A stretch of DNA of 64,000 nucleotides, from positions 1,178,001 through 1,242,000 of the forward strand of contig NZ_JAGQFP010000001.1 in NCBI RefSeq assembly GCF_019090095.1, given 5' to 3'. A model generated the notes under the pieces. That model saw only the letters and a list, made by a program, of their open reading frames with translations. It did no database searches and was not told the DNA's origin. A program made the position numbers and the translations under genes. Shown in pieces: positions 25,828-34,259 of the stretch. How positions within the stretch are numbered: position 1 is the stretch's first letter; every line of letters begins with the position of its first letter. The stretch comes from Stutzerimonas stutzeri. Lineage in GTDB: Bacteria > Pseudomonadota > Gammaproteobacteria > Pseudomonadales > Pseudomonadaceae.

Positions 25828-26613
25828 CTACAGACCCACCTTGGTCAAATTCACCTGGGTTCCGCGGATCACCGTCACGCCAGGATCCACCGGCGCGCGG
25901 CGCACCACGGGCCTGGCCGCGGCGACGACCGGCTTTGGCGCGGCCTCAGCGGGACGTTTGCTGTTATCCAGGGGGTTGCGCAGTGCCAGTTGCAGGCGGC
26001 CTTCGGTCATGGCCTTGACCAGCACTTCCGCTTCATCGGAGGCCATTTCCAGGGTGACCGCCCGCACCACCACCGGCTGGGTCTTGTCGGTACTGGCGGT
26101 CTGATCGACGGCGAGCACCCGCAGATCCTCGAGAATCGTGGCGGCCTGCGCTTCATCACCGTTGCCCTTGCGCTTGGTGGCCAGGACATCGACCCGGTTG
26201 CCCGGCAGAAGGAAGCCGCCGACCCCGACCACGTCATCGACGCGCACCGACACCGCGCGCTTGTCGGCAGCGATCAGCGAAGCCAGGGTGCTGCCCCCCA
26301 GATGCTCGGCCAGACGGGCACCGCGCAGCACATCGCCACGCAACAGGCCAAAGGTGGCGATTTTGCCGACCACGCTGTCGGTGGTCTCGAACGAATCGTC
26401 CGGTACGGTGCCCCGCGGCATGCGGACCAGCGCCACCGACTGGGCGTCGACCTGATGGCCGAAAGGGATTTCGGTGGTCGCGATCACCACGCTTCGCGAA
26501 TCGTCGTCAGGCCCGGCATCGAGTCTGGCGCTGAGCCAGTTGTTCGCCATCCAGACCGCTCCGAGTCCTAGCGACAGCGACAGTGCAACCAGCGTGAGAG
26601 TCCGAGAGCCCAT
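25828..26613 (-). CDS. rcpC: Flp pilus assembly protein RcpC (CpaB, SAF domain)
   Basis: A 261-residue periplasmic protein with one N-terminal membrane anchor (LTLVALSLSLGLGAVWM) and a SAF domain (SVVIATTEIPFGHQVDAQSV) followed by the RcpC/CpaB domain (AVSVRVDDVVGVGGFLLPGNRVDVL). CpaB proteins work with the secretin and may bind peptidoglycan. The ATG at 26613 is preceded by AAGGAGA. It lies 12 nt after the AAA ATPase gene and upstream of rcpA, the usual order. Confidence 0.9.
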   Translation of the reverse strand: MGSRTLTLVALSLSLGLGAVWMANNWLSARLDAGPDDDSRSVVIATTEIPFGHQVDAQSVALVRMPRGTVPDDSFETTDSVVGKIATFGLLRGDVLRGARLAEHLGGSTLASLIAADKRAVSVRVDDVVGVGGFLLPGNRVDVLATKRKGNGDEAQAATILEDLRVLAVDQTASTDKTQPVVVRAVTLEMASDEAEVLVKAMTEGRLQLALRNPLDNSKRPAEAAPKPVVAAARPVVRRAPVDPGVTVIRGTQVNLTKVGL

Positions 26614-26625
26614 GGCCTTGTCTCC

Positions 26626-27948
26626 TTATCCGAGGAATTCCAGCTGAACGAAGTAGGTGCGCCAGGCCCAGAGCAGATCGTCTGGCGCCAGCGGCCCGGT
26701 TCGATTGGTGTAGCGTTGACGATCCATCGCCATGCCCAAGAGATCACGCGGATGGCAAGGCACCAGCGGCATGCCCTCCGCTTCGTAGAGTTCGCACAGC
26801 ACGAAGCGCAGCAGCTGCGGATCGAAGAGCGCACCCAGGCGCTCGCACTCCTGCCGCCAGATGCGCTCGTACTCCGCCGGTTTGAGGTAGCTGAAATGCA
26901 GCTTGTAACCGATGCGCCGGAGGAAGGCCTCGTCGGCCAGCTCCAGCGGATTGAGGTTGGTGGAGAACACCAGCACCGTGTCGAACGGCAGCACGCACTG
27001 GTAACCGCCGCCCAGGTGCAAGGCGTCGCGCTTGTCCTCCATCGGCACGATCCAGCGGTTGAGCAACTCGGCCGGCGACATCCGGTGGCGGCCAAGGTCC
27101 TCGATGATGAACAGGCCGTTGCTGGCCTTGATGTGCAGCGGCGCCTGATAACGGCGGCTGAACGGATCGTAGAGCACATCCAGCTGTTCCATGCTGAGTT
27201 CGCCGCCGGAAATGACCTGCGGGCGCATGCAGCAGAGCAAGCGGCGGTCGATACCTTCGCTGAACAGCAGGCTGTTGTAGCGGTCGCGATCGTCCAGACG
27301 CTGATGGATCTGGGGGTCGTAGATCTCCACCACCGCATCGTTGACGGCGATCGCATAGGGCACCCAGATCGCCTCGTTGAACAGGCGCACCAGGCGAGCG
27401 CTGATGTAGGTCTTACCGGTCCCGGCCGGGCCGTAGATCATGATGGCGCGCCCGGAATTGACCGCCACGCCGAGCTGGTCGAGCAGGCCGTCGGCCAGGA
27501 CGATGCCGCTGAACACCGAGCGCATTTTCTCGACGCTCACCCGGACGCTATGAACGGATTGCACCTTGACCAGCGAACGGTAAGTGCTGACCGGAAACGG
27601 CGCGGCGCCGATATAGCCGCTACGCTCCAGCGCGTCGCGCGCGGCGTTGCGGCCACGCTCGGTCAGGCCGTAGCGCAGGCTCTGACCATTGTGTTGGCCG
27701 AGGACCTCGACCCGCCCGTCCTTGCGCAGCAGGCCCAGCACTTCCTCCAACACGGCCCCAGGCAACGTCAGGCGCTCCGCCAGCCGCGACAGATCCAAGG
27801 GGCCTGCCTCGTGCAGGTGCTTGCACAGCAGATCGGCGAGCAGCTGATCGCTCAGGCCGGTCTCCGCGATGGTCCGCGGCTGCGGAGCCAGGTGCTGCAC
27901 CGCCTCGCGTTCGCTCGGGTAGGCGTCGCTGTCGCTGATGGCATGCAT
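26626..27948 (-). CDS. AAA ATPase with N-terminal winged-helix-like region, Tad locus
   Basis: A 440-residue cytoplasmic protein. Residues about 30-105 look like a winged-helix domain (LLCKHLHEAGPLDLSRLAER, then GRVEVLGQHNGQSLRYGLTE). Residues about 140-440 form an AAA module with Walker A IYGPAGTGKT (171-180), Walker B LFIIEDLGRH and a sensor segment VLVFSTNLNP. It is not one of the classical Tad proteins (TadA and TadZ are separate genes here). The frame is open upstream to 28152, but ATG at 27948 follows GGGAGG. It sits between the prepilin peptidase and rcpC genes. A chaperone-like or regulatory role in pilus assembly is inference. Confidence 0.8.
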   Translation of the reverse strand: MHAISDSDAYPSEREAVQHLAPQPRTIAETGLSDQLLADLLCKHLHEAGPLDLSRLAERLTLPGAVLEEVLGLLRKDGRVEVLGQHNGQSLRYGLTERGRNAARDALERSGYIGAAPFPVSTYRSLVKVQSVHSVRVSVEKMRSVFSGIVLADGLLDQLGVAVNSGRAIMIYGPAGTGKTYISARLVRLFNEAIWVPYAIAVNDAVVEIYDPQIHQRLDDRDRYNSLLFSEGIDRRLLCCMRPQVISGGELSMEQLDVLYDPFSRRYQAPLHIKASNGLFIIEDLGRHRMSPAELLNRWIVPMEDKRDALHLGGGYQCVLPFDTVLVFSTNLNPLELADEAFLRRIGYKLHFSYLKPAEYERIWRQECERLGALFDPQLLRFVLCELYEAEGMPLVPCHPRDLLGMAMDRQRYTNRTGPLAPDDLLWAWRTYFVQLEFLG

Positions 27949-27962
27949 GACGGCCTCCCGCG

Positions 27963-28484
27963 CTAGGGTTCGACGTGGAACCACAGGCTGCCGGCCAGGG
28001 TTCCGAGGAAAATCGCGATGGCATAAGGGAAAGGCTTGCCGGCCACCTCGCCGTCGTCCGGCGCGAGGTAGGTGAAGGTTCGCAGCATCACGCCGTAACG
28101 CCCGAGGGTCAGCCGCACCTGGCCGTGCCAGAGCACCAACGCCACCCCGCACAGGGCACCGGCGATCAGGCTCGCCGCGGTAATCACCAGTGCCTGCTGC
28201 GGCGTGAAAAAGGCGCCGACCATGGCCATCAGCTTCACGTCGCCGGCGGCCATGCCGCCTACGACGTAGAGCAACAGGAACAGGCCGAACCCCACCGCCA
28301 TGCCCAGCACGCCGTCGATCAATCCGGGCAGCCCGCCGATGACTAACTGCCCGGCCAAGCCCAACGCCAATCCGCTCAACACCAGGGTGTTGGGGATGCG
28401 GTGGCGGCGCAGATCGCCGACCACCGCAACGGCCAGCAGCCCGAACAGAACGATCAGCGAGGCCTGCGGCGCCGACAGCATCAT
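27963..28484 (-). CDS. tadV: Tad prepilin peptidase (TadV/CpaA, A24 family)
   Basis: A 173-residue inner-membrane aspartic protease that cleaves the leader of Flp prepilin and the TadE-like pseudopilins. The two catalytic aspartates lie in VVGDLRRHRIPN and MAAGDVKLMAMVGAFF, the hallmark of A24 peptidases. About five or six hydrophobic segments are visible. The ATG ATG at 28484 is preceded by GGGGGAG, and the longer open frame upstream has no support. It follows the flp gene by 31 nt. It lacks the N-methylation domain of the long PilD-type enzymes, as expected for TadV. Confidence 0.9.
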   Translation of the reverse strand: MMLSAPQASLIVLFGLLAVAVVGDLRRHRIPNTLVLSGLALGLAGQLVIGGLPGLIDGVLGMAVGFGLFLLLYVVGGMAAGDVKLMAMVGAFFTPQQALVITAASLIAGALCGVALVLWHGQVRLTLGRYGVMLRTFTYLAPDDGEVAGKPFPYAIAIFLGTLAGSLWFHVEP

Positions 28485-28515
28485 GACGACTCCCCCTTCA
28501 CGACCAGGCGGCTGA

Positions 28516-28707
28516 CTAGCACGCACTCCCTTTGACGGCGGCACACAGCGCCGTAATCCGGGTGTTCACCTCTCCGCCGAGGCTGACGAACATCGCGGCT
28601 ACGGCGGCGGTAATCAGTCCGCCCGCCACGGCGTACTCCACGATCGTCAGTCCGTCTTCGTCCTTGGCGAACTTCAGCATTGCGGTCCTGATGGTTTGAA
28701 TGGTCAT
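28516..28707 (-). CDS. flp: Flp-type major pilin
   Basis: A 63-residue Flp/Fap pilin, the major subunit of the Tad fibre. The sequence GLTIVEYAVAGGLITAAVAA has the class IVb cleavage site after Gly followed by the conserved Glu-Tyr pair, then the hydrophobic stem. Two Cys occur in the C-terminal part (ALCAAVKGSAC), an uncommon detail for such a short pilin. ATG at 28707 follows GAGGTGAG. An in-frame GTG at 28716 lies inside that ribosome site and is less likely. It is the first gene of the Tad operon. Confidence 0.93.
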   Translation of the reverse strand: MTIQTIRTAMLKFAKDEDGLTIVEYAVAGGLITAAVAAMFVSLGGEVNTRITALCAAVKGSAC

Positions 28708-29022
28708 CTCGCTCACCTCACTCGACAGTGGTTTTCACGGCGGCGACGCTCCTGCGACGCTCGAGGTAAACACTAGTCAGCGGACCCGGGCGGGCGTTAG
28801 GACTCTTTTGCGCGTTGCTAGGACTCACTTTTTTCAGCCGCACCGACGCGCTACGCGATTGAGCGAACCGGCCCAGATCGCCATTGCCCGTCAGCTGGCG
28901 ACTGCCGCTGCGCCTCATAACAGCAAATAGCCATTACCGCCTCGCTTAGCAGAATCTATTCTTGTCGGTACTGGCCAATGGCCAATACTGTGTGAATACC
29001 ACCGCAGAGCAGATCCGCGCCG
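28708..29022. promoter_or_regulatory. Divergent intergenic region between flp and the AraC-type gene
   Basis: This 315-nt gap must hold the promoters for the Tad operon (- strand) and the AraC-type regulator (+ strand). I see a tandem heptamer GGCCAATGGCCAAT at 28973-28986, about 37 nt before the regulator start, which could be an operator. No convincing sigma-70 or sigma-54 core promoter was identified by eye. A short - strand frame at 28718-28918 has no family resemblance or ribosome site and is not called. Confidence 0.45.
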
Positions 29023-29850
29023 ATGGCCAACACGCAGAATGGGCCTTTGCTGTTATGGCTCGACTTGACGCACGACGGCGGCACCGAAGCGCTGATGGCG
29101 CCTTTCCGGGTGTTCAGCGAGTGTCGTCTGGTGCAAAGTCACAGCGTGGTGGATAGCGCCAAGACCCGCCGGATCGACATGATCTGCATGCATTTCGATC
29201 GCCCCGATGCGCTCGGCCTGAATCAGCTGTTGAAGATCAAACGGGCCGCACCCTCGATCCCCATCAGCATGTTCACCGTTCAGCACTCCGAAGAACTGGC
29301 GGTGTGGGCGATGCGCTCGGGGGTCTGGGAGTACGTCACTCTGCCGCTGTCGGAGACCGAGCTGTGCCGCTATCGCCAGGCGCTGCAACGGTTGCTCGAG
29401 CTGCGGCAGCAGGCCCAACGGGGCGCGACCAAGGTGCTGAGCGAGCACTTCCCGGCGTTGCCACCGAGCATTCGCCTGACCACCGAGCACCAGAAACATC
29501 AGTCGCTCGGCCATGCCCTGCAGTACATCGATCTGCACTTTCGCGAGAGCCTCGACCAGAAGGAACTGGCACGGCTCTGCGGGATGACGCCTTCGCGCTT
29601 CAGCCGACTGTTCAAGGACGTCCACGGCGTCTGTTACCTGGAATACATCCTGGAAAAGCGACTCGAATTCGCCAAGGAGCGGCTGGACAACACGCAAATG
29701 CCGATCACCACGATCGGCTACGAAGCGGGATTCCGCGACCCGTCCTATTTCGCCAGAGCCTTCAAGCAGTTCGTCGGCTGCACGCCCAGCGAATACCGCC
29801 AGCGCACCGCCTCGGAGGAGGAGCCGGCGCTGCTCGAACTGAGCCTGTAG
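29023..29850 (+). CDS. AraC-family regulator with degenerate receiver-like domain
   Basis: A 275-residue DNA-binding protein. The C-terminal 100 residues are a two-helix-turn-helix AraC domain ([44 protein letters not shown], ending TPSEYRQR). The N-terminal 120 residues look like a CheY-type fold ([15 protein letters not shown] at the phospho-acceptor strand), but the Lys normally found near residue 105 is absent ([11 protein letters not shown]), so phosphorylation control is doubtful. It is divergent from flp and probably controls the Tad operon. Local control by an AraC protein differs from the PprB system I recall in P. aeruginosa. The start has no strong ribosome site. Confidence 0.85.
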   Translation: MANTQNGPLLLWLDLTHDGGTEALMAPFRVFSECRLVQSHSVVDSAKTRRIDMICMHFDRPDALGLNQLLKIKRAAPSIPISMFTVQHSEELAVWAMRSGVWEYVTLPLSETELCRYRQALQRLLELRQQAQRGATKVLSEHFPALPPSIRLTTEHQKHQSLGHALQYIDLHFRESLDQKELARLCGMTPSRFSRLFKDVHGVCYLEYILEKRLEFAKERLDNTQMPITTIGYEAGFRDPSYFARAFKQFVGCTPSEYRQRTASEEEPALLELSL

Positions 29851-29945
29851 GACGGCGCCCGCGGTCGCCGCAACCAACGCCCCGCCTGCCCAACGCCTAT
29901 CCAAAACAGGTCGCTCGCAGCGGCTCACGCATGCGACGGCCGACA

Positions 29946-29974
29946 TGGCTAAAAAATACCCAACTCTGTATACT
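29946..29974 (+). promoter_or_regulatory. Candidate sigma-70 promoter of rimO
   Basis: A near-consensus -10 box TATACT lies at 29969-29974, 40 nt before the rimO start. A weak -35 candidate TGGCTA is at 29946-29951 with a 17-bp spacer. Upstream is an A-rich stretch. The -10 match is good and the -35 poor, so the call is tentative. Confidence 0.4.
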
Positions 29975-30013
29975 CGCGCGCCTTTTTCATGCGCTGTTCC
30001 GAGGACATTGTCG

Positions 30014-31336
30014 ATGAGCAAAACGCCAACAGTCGGGTTCGTCAGTTTGGGTTGCCCCAAGGCAACCGTTGACTCCGAACGCATCCTGACGCAGCTGCGC
30101 ATGGAGGGGTACCACATCGTGCCCACCTATCAGGACGCTGACGTGGTGGTGGTCAATACCTGCGGTTTCATTGACAGCGCCAAGGCCGAATCGCTGGACG
30201 CGATCGGCGAAGCCATTGCCGAGAACGGCAAGGTCATCGTCACCGGCTGCATGGGCGTGGCCGAAGACAGCATCCGCGACGTGCACCCCAGCGTGCTGGC
30301 GGTCACCGGGCCGCAGCAGTACGAACAGGTGGTCAACGCCGTGCATGAAGTGGTGCCACCGAGCATCGACCACGACCCCTTTGTCGACCTGGTGCCGCCG
30401 CAGGGCATCAAGCTCACGCCCAGGCACTACGCCTATCTGAAGATTTCCGAAGGCTGCAATCACACCTGCAGCTTCTGCATCATCCCGTCCATGCGCGGCA
30501 AGCTGGTCAGCCGTCCGGTGGGCGATGTGCTCAGCGAAGCCGAGCGTCTGGTCAAAGCGGGCGTCAAGGAGATCCTGGTGATTTCCCAGGACACCAGCGC
30601 CTACGGCGTCGACATGAAGTACAAGACCGATTTCTGGAACGGTCAGCCGGTCAAGACCCGCATGCTGGAGCTTTGCCAGGCGCTGTCGAGCATGGGCGTA
30701 TGGGTGCGCCTGCATTACGTCTACCCCTACCCGAACGTCGACGACGTGATCCCGCTGATGGCAGCCGGCAAGCTGCTGCCGTATCTGGACATCCCGTTCC
30801 AGCACGCCAGCCCGAAAGTGCTCAAGGCCATGAAGCGTCCGGCCTTCGAAGACAAGACCCTGGCGCGCATCAAGCAGTGGCGCGAGATCTGCCCGCAACT
30901 GACCATCCGCTCGACCTTCATCGTCGGCTTCCCCGGCGAGACCGAGGAAGACTTCCAGTACCTGCTGGACTGGCTGACCGAGGCACAGCTGGACCGTGTC
31001 GGTTGCTTCCAGTACTCACCGGTCGAGGGCGCGCCCGCCGAGACGCTCGGCCTGGAGCCGGTCCCGGACGAGGTCAAGCAGGACCGTTGGGACCGCTTCA
31101 TGGCCCACCAGCAGGCCATCAGTGCCGCCCGCCTGGAACGCAAGATCGGCCAGGAGATTGAAGTGCTGATCGATGAAGTCGACGAAGACGGCGCCATCGG
31201 TCGCTCCTACGCCGATGCGCCGGAAATCGACGGCATGGTCTACGTCGACAGCGAGCGGGCGCTGCAGCCTGGCGACAAGGTCTGGGTCCGCGTGACCAAC
31301 GCCGACGAATACGATCTGTGGGCCGAGACGATCTGA
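30014..31336 (+). CDS. rimO: Ribosomal protein S12 methylthiotransferase RimO
   Basis: A 440-residue radical-SAM enzyme that adds a methylthio group to Asp89 of ribosomal protein S12. The N-terminal MTTase domain starts [19 protein letters not shown], with cluster-binding Cys in [19 protein letters not shown] and VTGCMGVAE. The radical-SAM motif CNHTCSFC binds the second 4Fe-4S cluster. A C-terminal TRAM domain ends the protein ([17 protein letters not shown] region). The frame is open from 29945, but ATG at 30014 follows CCGAGGA and begins at the family start. An intrinsic terminator follows the gene. Confidence 0.97.
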   Translation: MSKTPTVGFVSLGCPKATVDSERILTQLRMEGYHIVPTYQDADVVVVNTCGFIDSAKAESLDAIGEAIAENGKVIVTGCMGVAEDSIRDVHPSVLAVTGPQQYEQVVNAVHEVVPPSIDHDPFVDLVPPQGIKLTPRHYAYLKISEGCNHTCSFCIIPSMRGKLVSRPVGDVLSEAERLVKAGVKEILVISQDTSAYGVDMKYKTDFWNGQPVKTRMLELCQALSSMGVWVRLHYVYPYPNVDDVIPLMAAGKLLPYLDIPFQHASPKVLKAMKRPAFEDKTLARIKQWREICPQLTIRSTFIVGFPGETEEDFQYLLDWLTEAQLDRVGCFQYSPVEGAPAETLGLEPVPDEVKQDRWDRFMAHQQAISAARLERKIGQEIEVLIDEVDEDGAIGRSYADAPEIDGMVYVDSERALQPGDKVWVRVTNADEYDLWAETI

Positions 31337-31397
31337 TCAGCACCTGCCGTAATCCCGACGGGACCTCGCCTCGGCGGGACTCGAGGTGACAAACGAA

Positions 31398-31424
31398 CCC
31401 CGCCCTTCGGCGGGGTTCTTCGTT
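31398..31424 (+). terminator. Intrinsic terminator after rimO
   Basis: The arms CCCCGCC (31398-31404) and GGCGGGG (31409-31415) form a perfect 7-bp stem around CTTC, followed by TTCTTCGTT. The T-tract is interrupted but the position, 62 nt after the rimO stop, fits a terminator. Confidence 0.75.
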
Positions 31425-31626
31425 AATGCGGTCCCCATCGCCGGCCTGGCCACGCACGCGTCGCGTCCGGGCCGAGCGCCTGCTTCAGCGCTGGACACCG
31501 TTGAGCGCCTGAGCGGACGTTCATGCTCGATCGGTTGCCGCCGCGAGGACAATCGACCCCGACCGCCTACGCTAGCATTAGGATGCGCATCGGACCCGAG
31601 ATGTCGCCACCACAGGGAACGGACCC

Positions 31627-32292
31627 ATGAACAGCTTCGACGCCACACTCACCCAGACGCCGCCCATCACCCGCAAACACACCGGCCGGATTCGCCAGAA
31701 GAACGAGGAACTGATCCTCGCGGCGGCGGCGGAAGAATTCGCCCGCTACGGCTACAAGGGCACGAGCATGAATGCCATCGCGCTGCGTGCCGCGCTGCCC
31801 AAGGCCAATCTGCACTATTACTTCACCAGCAAGCTCGGGCTGTACGTCGAAGTGATGAGGCATATTCTCGAGCTGTGGGACAACGCCTTCGACCATCTCA
31901 CCGTTGAGGACGACCCGGCTACCGTGCTGGCAGCCTACATACGCGCCAAGATGGAGTTTTCGCGAAAACAGCCCCAGGCCTCGAAAATCTTCGCGATGGA
32001 GGTCATCAGCGGCTGCGAGCACCTTTCCGAGCACTTCAACGAGGACTACCGCGAATGGTTTCGCGGTCGCGCTGCGGTGCTCCAGGCCTGGAGTGATGCG
32101 GGCAAGATGGACCCGGTCGACCCCATGCACCTGATCTTCCTGATCTGGAGCAGCACCCAACACTATGCCGACTTCTCCGACCAGATCCGCCGCATCACCG
32201 GCCGCCGAGTGACCAAGGACGATTTCGCACGCGGTACCGAGACGCTGATCCAGGTCATCCTCAAGGGCTGCGGCCTGAAGCCTCCGGTATGA
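31627..32292 (+). CDS. TetR-family regulator (RutR-like)
   Basis: A 221-residue repressor-type protein. The N-terminal TetR helix-turn-helix (residues about 28-75) reads ILAAAAEEFARYGYKGTSMN then LPKANLHYYFTSKLGLYVEV. The C-terminal domain (YREWFRGRAAVLQAW, FLIWSSTQHYADFSDQI) matches the YcdC/RutR type, which in known cases senses uracil or related small molecules. The ligand here is unknown. It stands alone between rimO and a convergent deoxyribosyltransferase gene. The ATG is preceded by a poor GGAACGG site. No operator-like palindrome was evident in its upstream gap. Confidence 0.88.
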   Translation: MNSFDATLTQTPPITRKHTGRIRQKNEELILAAAAEEFARYGYKGTSMNAIALRAALPKANLHYYFTSKLGLYVEVMRHILELWDNAFDHLTVEDDPATVLAAYIRAKMEFSRKQPQASKIFAMEVISGCEHLSEHFNEDYREWFRGRAAVLQAWSDAGKMDPVDPMHLIFLIWSSTQHYADFSDQIRRITGRRVTKDDFARGTETLIQVILKGCGLKPPV

Positions 32293-32454
32293 GTCTCGCA
32301 GCGTGCCGCCCGTCACAGGCACAGGGCCGCGGCGTACGCCGGCAGCCTATGGCCCGCTTGGTGAGCCGTTTCTGCGAGTGGCGCTAACCTACCCTAGCGG
32401 GCACCATGAGATCGCTTCGCTCGGCGCGAGTCCCGCGTCGAAGCGCCGCCTGCA

Positions 32455-32982
32455 CTAGCGGTCGTCGATGGGCTTGGAGAGCGTCTCGCCCAGGCACCGC
32501 AGTGCTTCCCTCGGGCCGCCCACGACCAGCTGAGCCGGCACCGCCAGCATCAGGTTCAGCGGCAACTCGAATGCCTCCAGCTGCAAACCGTCGCAGTCGA
32601 AGCCGGGCTCCCCGCACAGGTGGGCAAAGCGCTGCTGCAGGCGCTCGGCATAGCTGCCAGCGCCCTCCAGGTAGCCGACCACCGGCTTGCCGAGCGCCAC
32701 GGCATAACCCACCTCGAAGCTGGTGCCGCTGTCCGGCTCGCCGCCGCGGAAGAAATTCAGGTCCGCGAGCACGGCATCGGCCTGATTGAGCAGGTCCAGA
32801 TTGGCCTGGTAGATCCAGGCCGCCTGTTGGCGCGGCTGAACAATGTGCGCTGGCACCTGCTTGTCCAGCGGGTACAGGCCGGTGAAGCCGAACTCGGTGC
32901 AGAGTGCCTTGAGCCGCTCGCCATGTTCGATGGCGTCCGGGCGGAATACGCCGGGCCCGGCGAGATAGATGCGTACGTCCAT
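32455..32982 (-). CDS. Nucleoside 2-deoxyribosyltransferase
   Basis: A 175-residue enzyme that swaps the base of 2'-deoxyribonucleosides or hydrolyses deoxynucleoside monophosphates in nucleotide salvage. The N-terminal VRIYLAGPGVFRPDA carries the YLAGP motif, and SGTSFEVGYAVALGKPVVGY contains the catalytic Glu and the substrate Gly-Tyr pair. DAVLADLNFFRGGEPD binds the sugar. The length fits the family. It is followed upstream (in transcription) by the antiporter gene with a 23-nt gap, so the two could share a transcript, though no functional link is apparent. Confidence 0.88.
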   Translation of the reverse strand: MDVRIYLAGPGVFRPDAIEHGERLKALCTEFGFTGLYPLDKQVPAHIVQPRQQAAWIYQANLDLLNQADAVLADLNFFRGGEPDSGTSFEVGYAVALGKPVVGYLEGAGSYAERLQQRFAHLCGEPGFDCDGLQLEAFELPLNLMLAVPAQLVVGGPREALRCLGETLSKPIDDR

Positions 32983-33005
32983 TAATGTCCGTCAGGCCGA
33001 CCGGC

Positions 33006-34100
33006 TCAGAGGCCGATCAGCGAAAGCATGATGAAGGTGGCGAACAGCACGAAGTGGGTCATGCCCTCGATCGCGTTGGTCTCGCCGTCGTTGAGGTTGA
33101 TGGCCGCGACGATCAGCGTGATGATGACCATCACCGTCTGTACGGGCGTCATCGCCATCTGGAACGGTTGGCCACTATACAGAGCCAGCGCTTCCATGAC
33201 CGGCACGGTAAGGATGACCGTCGACAACGAGGCGCCGAGCGCAATGTTGACTACCGATTGCATGCGGTTGGCCAGTGCCGCGCGCAGGGCGGTGAGGATC
33301 TCCGGGCTGGCCGAAATCGCAGCGACCACGAGCGCCGCCAGCATGGGCGGCGCCCCGCTGCCTTTCAGGCTGACGCTCAGCGATTGCGACATCACCTCGG
33401 CCAGGGCACCGATCAGCACCACGCCGGCGCAGAGCAGGATGATCGAGCGGCTGCGGCTGGTCGGCGGCTGGTCGACATCCGGTTGCACCTTGCGACGGCG
33501 CTTTTTTTCGGGGTAGCTGTAGCTGAAGAAATAACTGTGCGCACCGACCTGCATGCGCAGGAACACGCCGTAGAGCAACAGCATCGCGCCGATGGTGAAT
33601 GCCGAATACAGCCGCCAGTCGTCACGCGGAATGAATTCGGGTACCACCATCGATACGCCCATGGCGGTCAGGATCATCACGCTATAGGTGCGCGCCGAAT
33701 CGTCGTTGTAGGGCTGTTCGCCGTGGCGCAGCCCGCCCAGCAGCGCAGCGAGGCCGAGGATGCCGTTGAGATCGAGCATCACCGCCGCGTAGATGGTGTC
33801 GCGCACCAGTGTGGGTGACGGCTCGTGGGACATCATGATGCCGAGGATCACCACTTCCACCAGCACCGCGGACAGCGTGAGGATCATGGTGCCGTAAGGA
33901 TCACCGACCTTTTCGGCGAGAATTTCGGCATGGTGCGCCACCCGTACCGAGGCCAGCACGATGGTCAGCACCAGGACCGCCGTCGGCACCATCGCGGTCA
34001 GCCTGCCGCCATGGATGAGATAGCCCTCGAAGACATAAGCGAGTACCGCCATCACCAGCGCGGCGACCAGGAAGGCTTCGTCTTTCAGGGTCTGAAACAT
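33006..34100 (-). CDS. Ca2+(Na+)/H+ antiporter, ChaA-like
   Basis: A 364-residue inner-membrane cation/proton antiporter of the CaCA superfamily with about eleven hydrophobic segments. The two alpha-repeat signatures are visible: TLSAVLVEVVILGIMMSHEP in the first half and AAISASPEILTALRAALANR in the second, each with its conserved Glu. The central loop is basic (PEKKRRRKV). It should extrude calcium or sodium and help pH homeostasis. The frame extends upstream to 34232, but ATG at 34100 begins MFQTLKDEAFLVAALVM, close to the first membrane segment. The ribosome site (AAGAGA) is weak. Confidence 0.85.
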   Translation of the reverse strand: MFQTLKDEAFLVAALVMAVLAYVFEGYLIHGGRLTAMVPTAVLVLTIVLASVRVAHHAEILAEKVGDPYGTMILTLSAVLVEVVILGIMMSHEPSPTLVRDTIYAAVMLDLNGILGLAALLGGLRHGEQPYNDDSARTYSVMILTAMGVSMVVPEFIPRDDWRLYSAFTIGAMLLLYGVFLRMQVGAHSYFFSYSYPEKKRRRKVQPDVDQPPTSRSRSIILLCAGVVLIGALAEVMSQSLSVSLKGSGAPPMLAALVVAAISASPEILTALRAALANRMQSVVNIALGASLSTVILTVPVMEALALYSGQPFQMAMTPVQTVMVIITLIVAAINLNDGETNAIEGMTHFVLFATFIMLSLIGL

Positions 34101-34259
34101 GCGGAAATCTCTTGAGGGCGTTTCGTCATCGGACGCGCCAAGCGACGGTAAATTTCCCTCGGACGGCACGGCTCGGATCGATGGCAAAGCCAATCCCGGC
34201 CGCTGCGAGCCATTCGCCCGCGGAAGCGTCACGGCCGAGGCCGCACTTCTCGCTACACC

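Noticed and set aside
24239..26104. A 621-codon + strand gene opposite the secretin and rcpC
   Set aside because: The - strand frames carry full secretin and SAF domains in a coherent Tad operon. The + frame has low-complexity His/Arg-rich sequence only.
28718..28918. A 66-codon - strand gene upstream of flp
   Set aside because: It has no ribosome site and no signal or domain, and it lies where the flp promoter must be.
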